Shown: positions 59,110 through 64,000 of the stretch, piece after piece
Position numbering within the stretch: the first letter of the stretch is position 1
Layout: each line of letters opens with the position of its first letter
The notes under the pieces: model-generated
Told to the model about the DNA's origin: nothing
Database searches by the model: none
The model's input: the letters and a program-made list of their open reading frames with translations, nothing else
Made by a program: the position numbers and the translations under genes
Source of the DNA: Aedes albopictus
Taxonomy: Eukaryota; Arthropoda; Insecta; Diptera; Culicidae
Length of the DNA stretch: 64,000 nt
Assembly: GCF_035046485.1 (NCBI RefSeq)
Contig: NC_085137.1
Location: 375,224,706 to 375,288,705 of the forward strand
Direction: 5' to 3'

Positions 59110-59765
59110 ACCCGGATACCTCCAGGAATTCCTCCCAAAATTTCTGAAGGAACTCCTACCAGGATTCTTCCAGAAATTAATACAGGGATTCTTTCAGTAA
59201 TTCCTCCCGAGGTTCCTCTACGATTTCATCTGGGAAATCCACTTAAAAGCCCTCCGGAAATGACTCCCAAAACTACTTCAGGAATTCCACCAGGGATTCA
59301 ACTAGGAATTCGTAAAAGGGTTCTTCCACAAATGCTTTCCGAGATTCCTCCCAGAATTTCTTCAGGAATTTGTCTCCGAATTGCTCCCGGGTTTTCTCCA
59401 GAATTTCCTCCCGGGTTTCCTGCATGAGTTTTTCTAGGAAATCCACTTGAAATTCCTCCTGGGATTTCTTCAGGAATTCCTCCGGGGGTTGCTTCAGGAA
59501 TTCCTCCTGGGATTTCTCCAGGAATTCTTACCGGTATTTCTCAACGAATTTCTCCCGGGATTCCTCCAAGAATTCTTCCTGGCATTCCTCCAGGAATTCC
59601 TCTCGGGATTCTTTCAGGAATTTCTCCCTGGATTCTCCAGAAATTTCTCCCGGGATTCCTCTAGGAGTTGCTCTCGAGATTCCCCTAGGAATTTCTTCCA
59701 GGATTCCTCCAGGAACTCACGGGATTCCTCCAGGAATTCCTCTCCAGAAGTTCCTCCCGGTTACG
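59110..59765. repeat. 24-bp-period satellite (TTCCTCCTGGGATTTCTCCAGGAA-like)
   Basis: The most regular block of the dispersed satellite. Units such as 'ttcctcctgggatttc' followed by 'tccaggaa' repeat about every 24 bp, which gives an accidental open frame with an 8-residue period (LLGFLQEF) at 59447-59750. Not a gene. Confidence 0.85.
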
Positions 59766-59937
59766 GGAAGGAAACGTTGAAATTTACATTCCATTTTATT
59801 CGATTTTTCATGAAAATATATTTTGTATCACAGAGAACAGACATCCAAGCCAAGAAAATTGTTTCGAAAGCTGTGCAAGGATTCATTCAGCATTAACAAC
59901 ACTAGCGTCACCTATGCGGCAAGTTGCTACAATTAGT

Positions 59938-60042
59938 GGTGAGTACGCATATAATATATATAAGTTTTATATTCACCACCGACAACAGCGTGGTGAGTAC
60001 GCATATCTACATAAGTTTTATATTCACCACCGACAACAGCGT
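59938..60042. repeat. 54-bp tandem duplication
   Basis: Two copies start 'ggtgagtacgcatat' at 59938 and 59992 and both contain 'ataagttttatattcaccac' and 'cgacaacagcgt'. Confidence 0.9.
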
Positions 60043-60200
60043 GGGAACATTGGGATAGCAGCGCCACCACGATGTTGCCACTTGTGTTGCCATTTCAAAT
60101 GAACGTTTAATTCCTTACACAGTTTTGAAACTGAGCTTGGATGTCTAATCTCTGCTGTGCTGTGGAAAATTGTGTAGATTATGATCAAAGTATAATTGTA

Positions 60201-60692
60201 TAGGGTAGAAGCTTCAGTTTTGGCCAGTCCGGAGTTTTGGCCATAGTGCGGTATTGAGCCTGTTGCGATCTAAATCGGCGTAAATTTATTTTTTACTAGT
60301 AGATCCTAATACAATATGATGATTACAGCTGTGAAAACCACACATTTTGATTGAAAACTGGAAGAAAAAAATATTTTTTCTTAAAAAAATCTGCTCCCAT
60401 ATATCTATTTTGGCCAGGGTGCTTCTAATTTGGCCACTCCCATAAGAAATACACGTGATTGGCCAAAATAGAAACCAAACTTAAGAATATGGCCAAAACT
60501 GCGGCAGAGCTTCTATTTTGGCCAGTGCCACTTTTAATACAAAAATCAAGTATTGGCATGATTTCTGCATTTTTCCTTCAAACTATAGATTGAAACCTTT
60601 CTTTTGACGCATTGGTTGTTTTCATAGGATTATTGGTTATTTTTATAAAAATGATTTCCCTTAGACTGGCCAAAACCGGTGCCCGCACCCTA
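60201..60692. mobile_element. TA MITE (TTTTGGCCAG type), about 490 bp
   Basis: Left 'tagggtagaagcttcagttt' and right inverted 'tagggtgcgggcaccggttt', both continuing to 'tggccag', with TA outside. Internal copies of 'attttggcca' at several places. Confidence 0.8.
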
Positions 60693-60758
60693 TATCCCAT
60701 AATCTGAAATATAGACACTATAGATTTCATATGCTTTCCAAGGTGCAGACAACTGTAA

Positions 60759-60905
60759 GGGGCCGTCCATAGATAAAGTGGCATTTTAGGGTGGTGGGGA
60801 GTCTCTGATTATGCTACGAGCCATGTATTAGGTATGGGAAAATAGGGGGAGAAGGGGGGTGTCAAAAATCGCCAAAAAAATGCTACGCCATTTATGGATG
60901 GCTCC
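60759..60905. mobile_element. 147-bp MITE with TAA duplication
   Basis: Ends GGGGCCGTCCATAGATAAAG and inverted GGAGCCATCCATAAATGGCG. TAA at 60756-60758 and 60906-60908. A TWA duplication and G-rich termini fit PIF/Harbinger. Confidence 0.85.
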
Positions 60906-61452
60906 TAACCAAGCGATCTGTCAATTCGTTTAGCCAAACGAGATTTACGGAACGGTAACGACTGTGGGTTGTGTGACGTCATTTTCTATTAGTACACACT
61001 AAATTCACTATAAAACACTCTAAAATTGCGTAATTCAACTATTTCTCCCCAAGTCTGTAGATTCTATAGTGTCTATATTCGGTAGATCCATGTCCTGCCA
61101 AATAACAGTTGTAGACACTATCTCTATAAATAATAAGCATCCCGCACCAGCGTCTCCCAATAGGAGAGTTCGTATCAAATGGCTCATCAACTGAACATTT
61201 TTGACCTACCCAACAACTAAAACACCATTTTTCTAAGAAATCAGGATCCTGAGATATTATGAGATAAAAAATTTGCATGCTATCTAGCACTGCCTAGTGG
61301 TGGAATATCGAATCAAACGGTCCATAATCTATAAGTTCTTGACCAACCCAACAACTTTGCCGAAGACATCAACTATATAAGTAATCAGGATCCTAAGATA
61401 TATGAGATTTAAATTTTAATAGTGTTACGTCTGTTAGTCTCTGATTCATCTT

Positions 61453-61607
61453 GGGTTTATTCAAATATTACGAAACGCAAAATTTGACAACTTAAGGGCT
61501 CCACCCTTCTCCGTGCAACAACTTTTGTATGGAAAATTTTGAATGAAACGTAACACAGCGCTAGACCACCTCCCACTCCTTTACGTTACGTAATATTTGA
61601 ATGACCC
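61453..61607. mobile_element. small inverted-repeat element
   Basis: Left 'gggtttattcaaatattacg' and right inverted 'gggtcattcaaatattacgt'. About 155 bp. Duplication unclear (ctt on both sides). Confidence 0.7.
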
Positions 61608-62052
61608 CTTTTGACCCGCTGGACATATATGTCTACTCGTCTACAGCAGTGCGATTTACCCTATTGTTTCGGTACGTCTTGTCCTTGTCCGCTTGTTTAG
61701 GTACGTTATATCCTGTAGATCGGGGGCATTTTTCAATGCTCACTAGCACCACCTAGCGGAAACTTTCCGAACAAATTGTTCATCACTAGACAGGCCTTGA
61801 CTTTCCTAACATCTTTGCTGAAAACATCACCCTTTCAAAAAGTAAGGATCACGAGATACGCGATAATATATGTTGGGGTCCAATGGACCCCAGGGTCCCA
61901 AAACGGTCCTTCATTTAAGGTATCCTCTTGAGGGTTAATCGCACTTAGTGATATGCCTATTTGTCTGTGCTTTTACTATTTTCATTGAAGACAAAAAGAT
62001 TGTTCATTCGAATAGAGGTACGTTAAAAGTTCATAACAGAAAACGTGCATGC

Positions 62053-62508
62053 ACAGAGAAACAGACGTCACGCTCTGATCGCTTCCCATCGTTCACCTTT
62101 CTAACGAACGATTCAAATATTAAGTAGGTGGATAATTTACCACTCTCGGCGCTGGCATCGCTTTTGCTCTTGTTTGACATTTGCTCACTACCACCATCTA
62201 GTGGTGGCCCGGTCAAACACAGTATATTTAGCATTGGGCGATAACGTTTTCGTGACGATGTCTTTCAATGAATTTTGTTTTAAGTGTTACGTCTTTTTTT
62301 TTTTTTTTTTTTTATCTGTATTAACGAGATTTTTAGCCTCAGGCTAGTGCATCTCGGGACCCACGCTTTACTTCCCTTCCGAAGGAAGAACTCACATATT
62401 GTGAGTTTGTCGGGAGTGGGATTCGATCCCAGGTCCTCGGCGTGATAGTCACGTGTTCTAACCATCCAACCAGGTCCGCTCCACAAGTGTTACGTCTGTT
62501 TCTCTGTG
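62053..62508. mobile_element. CACAGA-type MITE copy B, carrying a SINE
   Basis: Perfect 17-bp inverted ends CACAGAGAAACAGACGT at 62053-62069 and ACGTCTGTTTCTCTGTG at 62492-62508. Flanks gtgcatg and gtacatg (one mismatch). Contains the SINE at 62295-62484. Confidence 0.8.
62295..62484 (-). mobile_element. full-length tRNA-derived SINE with 13-bp target duplication
   Basis: Perfect 13-bp repeats aagtgttacgtct at 62282-62294 and 62485-62497. The minus strand starts with a tRNA-like head (GGAGCGGACCTGGTTGGATG) with box A and box B (GGATCGAATCC), then the body, and ends with an A-run (T-run at 62295-62313). This is the cleanest SINE of the window and appears young. Confidence 0.93.
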
Positions 62509-62509
62509 G

Positions 62510-62865
62510 TACATGACTGCCGCTCAGAGAACTAAACAGAAGGTTTTAGAACAAGCCAAATCCCAATAGATTGGAGATTTGGTCATAAAAAATAAACTTT
62601 TGCCCCGTACTGCTAAATGTGGCTGAATTATATTTTCAAAACAAATAACCAAACCTACCACTGACTTCATTAGAAGAAAAATTCCTAATAGACAACAATA
62701 AATGGGAGTTCATATATATAGGATTACCGGCCAAAGTGGCCCCAAAGCCAACTATCCTAAAACGAAATCAAGCATACTGAACGGCCCATGCAAAACCACA
62801 ATCACGCGCCGATCCGGTCACTGTTTTTCTTCCCGCTACGGTTATTTATGTCCTTTCATTTTTCA
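62510..62865. other. unassigned sequence
   Basis: Nothing recognised. Confidence 0.4.
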
Positions 62866-62867
62866 CC

Positions 62868-62877
62868 CGCTTATAAA
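62868..62877 (+). promoter_or_regulatory. candidate TATA box
   Basis: The sequence cttataaata lies about 490 nt upstream of a candidate first coding exon. The DNA between is less AT-rich and has no SINE or MITE signature. Support is weak. Confidence 0.25.
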
Positions 62878-63358
62878 TACCTAAACGACACATTTTTCAT
62901 CACCTCGAGACTTTTCGTCTTTGGGGCTGTTGTATGTCTACTCGCTATCGACTTTTTGACCAGCTGCTTGCGTTGCTTTAGCTTTTGGAAGTTTTTATTA
63001 TTCTACGTAGTGTTTTCCATCGGACGAAACATTGAAAGGAAACGGTTACGTATTTGTTCGCTTCGAAGTTAATCACGGTTTGGCCAACAAAAGTACAACT
63101 AACCGGTTGTGTATTGTCTGTGTGAATTGTTCGTGAAATTGTATAAATAATATTGATGAAAATTTGAACAAAAAACTTGTGAAGTAGTGAACTATTCGAA
63201 AAGGTCATGTTTGACCATTGACAAAATTAGTGGTGAAATGGTGTTCCGAGTTGTAGGAATTTTCTTCGGAGCGTTACTACAAACAAATTAAGAGGAAACT
63301 GGCGAAGGCGTGCTGTCTTATCTTGGGATTTTTTTAACTGAACAAAGCCCGTTGCTGT

Positions 63359-63391
63359 ATGGAGAAAGGATTCCGGAAGTTTCATAATTCG
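63359..63391 (+). CDS. possible first coding exon of a gene running off the window
   Basis: ATG at 63359 opens 11 codons (MEKGFRKFHNS) that end exactly at a consensus splice donor (TCG|GTGAGAT, GT at 63392-63393). A short ATG frame precedes it at 63238. No protein family can be recognised from 11 residues; speculative. Confidence 0.2.
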
Positions 63392-63393
63392 GT

Positions 63394-64000
63394 GAGATCT
63401 TTCTAATTTCTTTGAGATGTCTTGATATTGAAATTGCTGGACCTGTAAACGTTCCATCATTTAATCACATACAATTATATTTTTTAGTACAACCGGGGAA
63501 GGGATCACCATATTTTTATCTCGTTTCAGAGAGCGAGCAATGGCGCTTAAACCTAGGCTTTCGAGCCAGGGCATAAGGGGAAAATCCTATGCCCCATCCC
63601 AGGAAGAGGAGCCTAGAAGGAGTGAAATTAACTTTTTAGCAACATCACTCCCAACGTTTTTGCTTAATTTTCATATTACATACTATACGGAGCGGTTGGT
63701 ACGAGATGTCCCCGTTCTATGGTTTTTACTTAATGTTCAATAACGCTGCACAGTAGGCCTGGCCGCTTCAATACTTGTAATGCATCACTGATTCACTGCA
63801 AGCATTGATAATGACAAGAAAAATGATAGAACTAGTCAATTTTATCATTTTCCAGGATTCTTCCATGTGATGGCTGTGTATGTGTAGACTAGACTAGACT
63901 AGACTAGACTAGCTGCTTGCGTTGCTTTAGCTTTGTGCTAGCTAGGCTTTGTGTAAGTGTTTACCAGGCGGACAATATTTTCCCATCCACATCGCATCGC
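63394..64000. other. unassigned sequence, possibly intronic
   Basis: The frame at 63540-63743 shows no domain. A pentanucleotide run (CTAGA)n occupies 63885-63912. Confidence 0.35.
63885..63912. repeat. (TAGAC)n microsatellite
   Basis: Five to six units seen directly. Confidence 0.9.

Larger units (their letters stand above)
58437..61934. mobile_element. 3.5-kb TTAA (piggyBac-like) element without transposase
   Basis: Left end CCCTCTAATGGATACC and right end GGTATCCTCTTGAGGG between TTAA at 58433-58436 and 61935-61938, each with a subterminal palindrome 'ggggtccattggacccc' (also repeated near 58644). No transposase-like frame. The interior is filled with satellite (59110-59765), a 54-bp tandem duplication, and MITEs at 60201, 60759 and 61453. 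It also has internal repeats 'aggatcctgagatat' (61248), 'aggatcctaagatat' (61387) and 'aggatcacgagatac' (61845). Confidence 0.8.
58266..61969. mobile_element. CACAGA-type MITE copy A, split by a TTAA element
   Basis: The left part 58266-58436 starts CACAGACAAACAGCCGTC and contains 'tagcattgggcgattatg'. The right part 61935-61969 ends 'tatttgtctgtg', the inverse of the left terminus. They are separated exactly by the TTAA element 58437-61934. Copy B at 62053-62508 shows the continuous arrangement (tagcattgggcgataacg). Flanks ctttcac and cttttac are a possible short duplication with one mismatch. Confidence 0.7.
62962..63934. repeat. 24-bp perfect direct repeat, 949 bp apart
   Basis: A 24-bp sequence beginning agctgcttgcgttgctttag is found at 62962-62985 and 63911-63934. 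Origin unknown. Confidence 0.85.

Noticed and set aside
59447..59896. 149-codon frame with LLGFLQEF repeats, resembling a membrane protein
   Set aside because: Exactly follows the satellite period; no start context or conserved domain.

Overview
The window looks like nuclear DNA of a mosquito, most probably a culicine (Aedes-type) genome. The reasons are AT-rich, repeat-saturated sequence with very few host genes, many small terminal-inverted-repeat elements (MITEs) with TA, TTAA, TTA or 8-bp target duplications, several tRNA-derived SINEs, non-LTR retrotransposons of insect clades, very long (CA)n arrays, and one intron-containing serpin gene with 59- and 65-nt introns. No bacterial, organellar or viral gene set is visible. 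The species assignment is inference.

Layout. 1-4.4 kb: unassigned sequence with a small minisatellite and a hexamer-tailed retroposon end. 4.4-8.9 kb: a 5'-truncated R1-clade-like retrotransposon on the minus strand (end of ORF1, complete ORF2), bounded on BOTH sides by (TG/CA)n arrays, which suggests insertion into a microsatellite target. 9.0-11.2 kb: a reverse-transcriptase ORF without an endonuclease, starting inside a 178-bp tandem repeat. 11.2-29 kb: unassigned DNA, several SINEs, a hAT-type MITE with an 8-bp duplication, TTAA MITEs, a TA-MITE whose empty site survives in a neighbouring tandem copy, an RT fragment broken by a MITE, and two families of degenerate satellite. 29.2-29.7 kb: a perfect 223-bp-arm hairpin built from a SINE. 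31.3-32.7 kb: the only clear host gene, a secreted serpin of three exons on the minus strand (418 aa predicted) with a short reactive-centre loop. 33-36 kb: two long-TIR MITEs and a tRNA-like SINE head. 36.7-39.1 kb: a foldback/Mutator-like element with a 9-bp duplication. 41-43.6 kb: tRNA-like sequences, very short retroposon tails with target duplications, and a SINE. 46.0-50.4 kb: a broken LOA/Lian-like element (endonuclease, RT, RNase H) followed directly by the 5' end of a relative. 50.7-57.5 kb: satellite and nested MITEs. 58.3-62.5 kb: a four-layer nest of TTAA element, MITEs and SINE. 62.5-64 kb: possible promoter and first exon of a gene that would continue to the right.

The genes do not form a pathway. 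The serpin is the one likely functional host locus; everything else coding is mobile-element protein, mostly defective. Much of the value of the window is its insertion history: several insertions can be proved internally from sister copies or opposite inverted-repeat arms.
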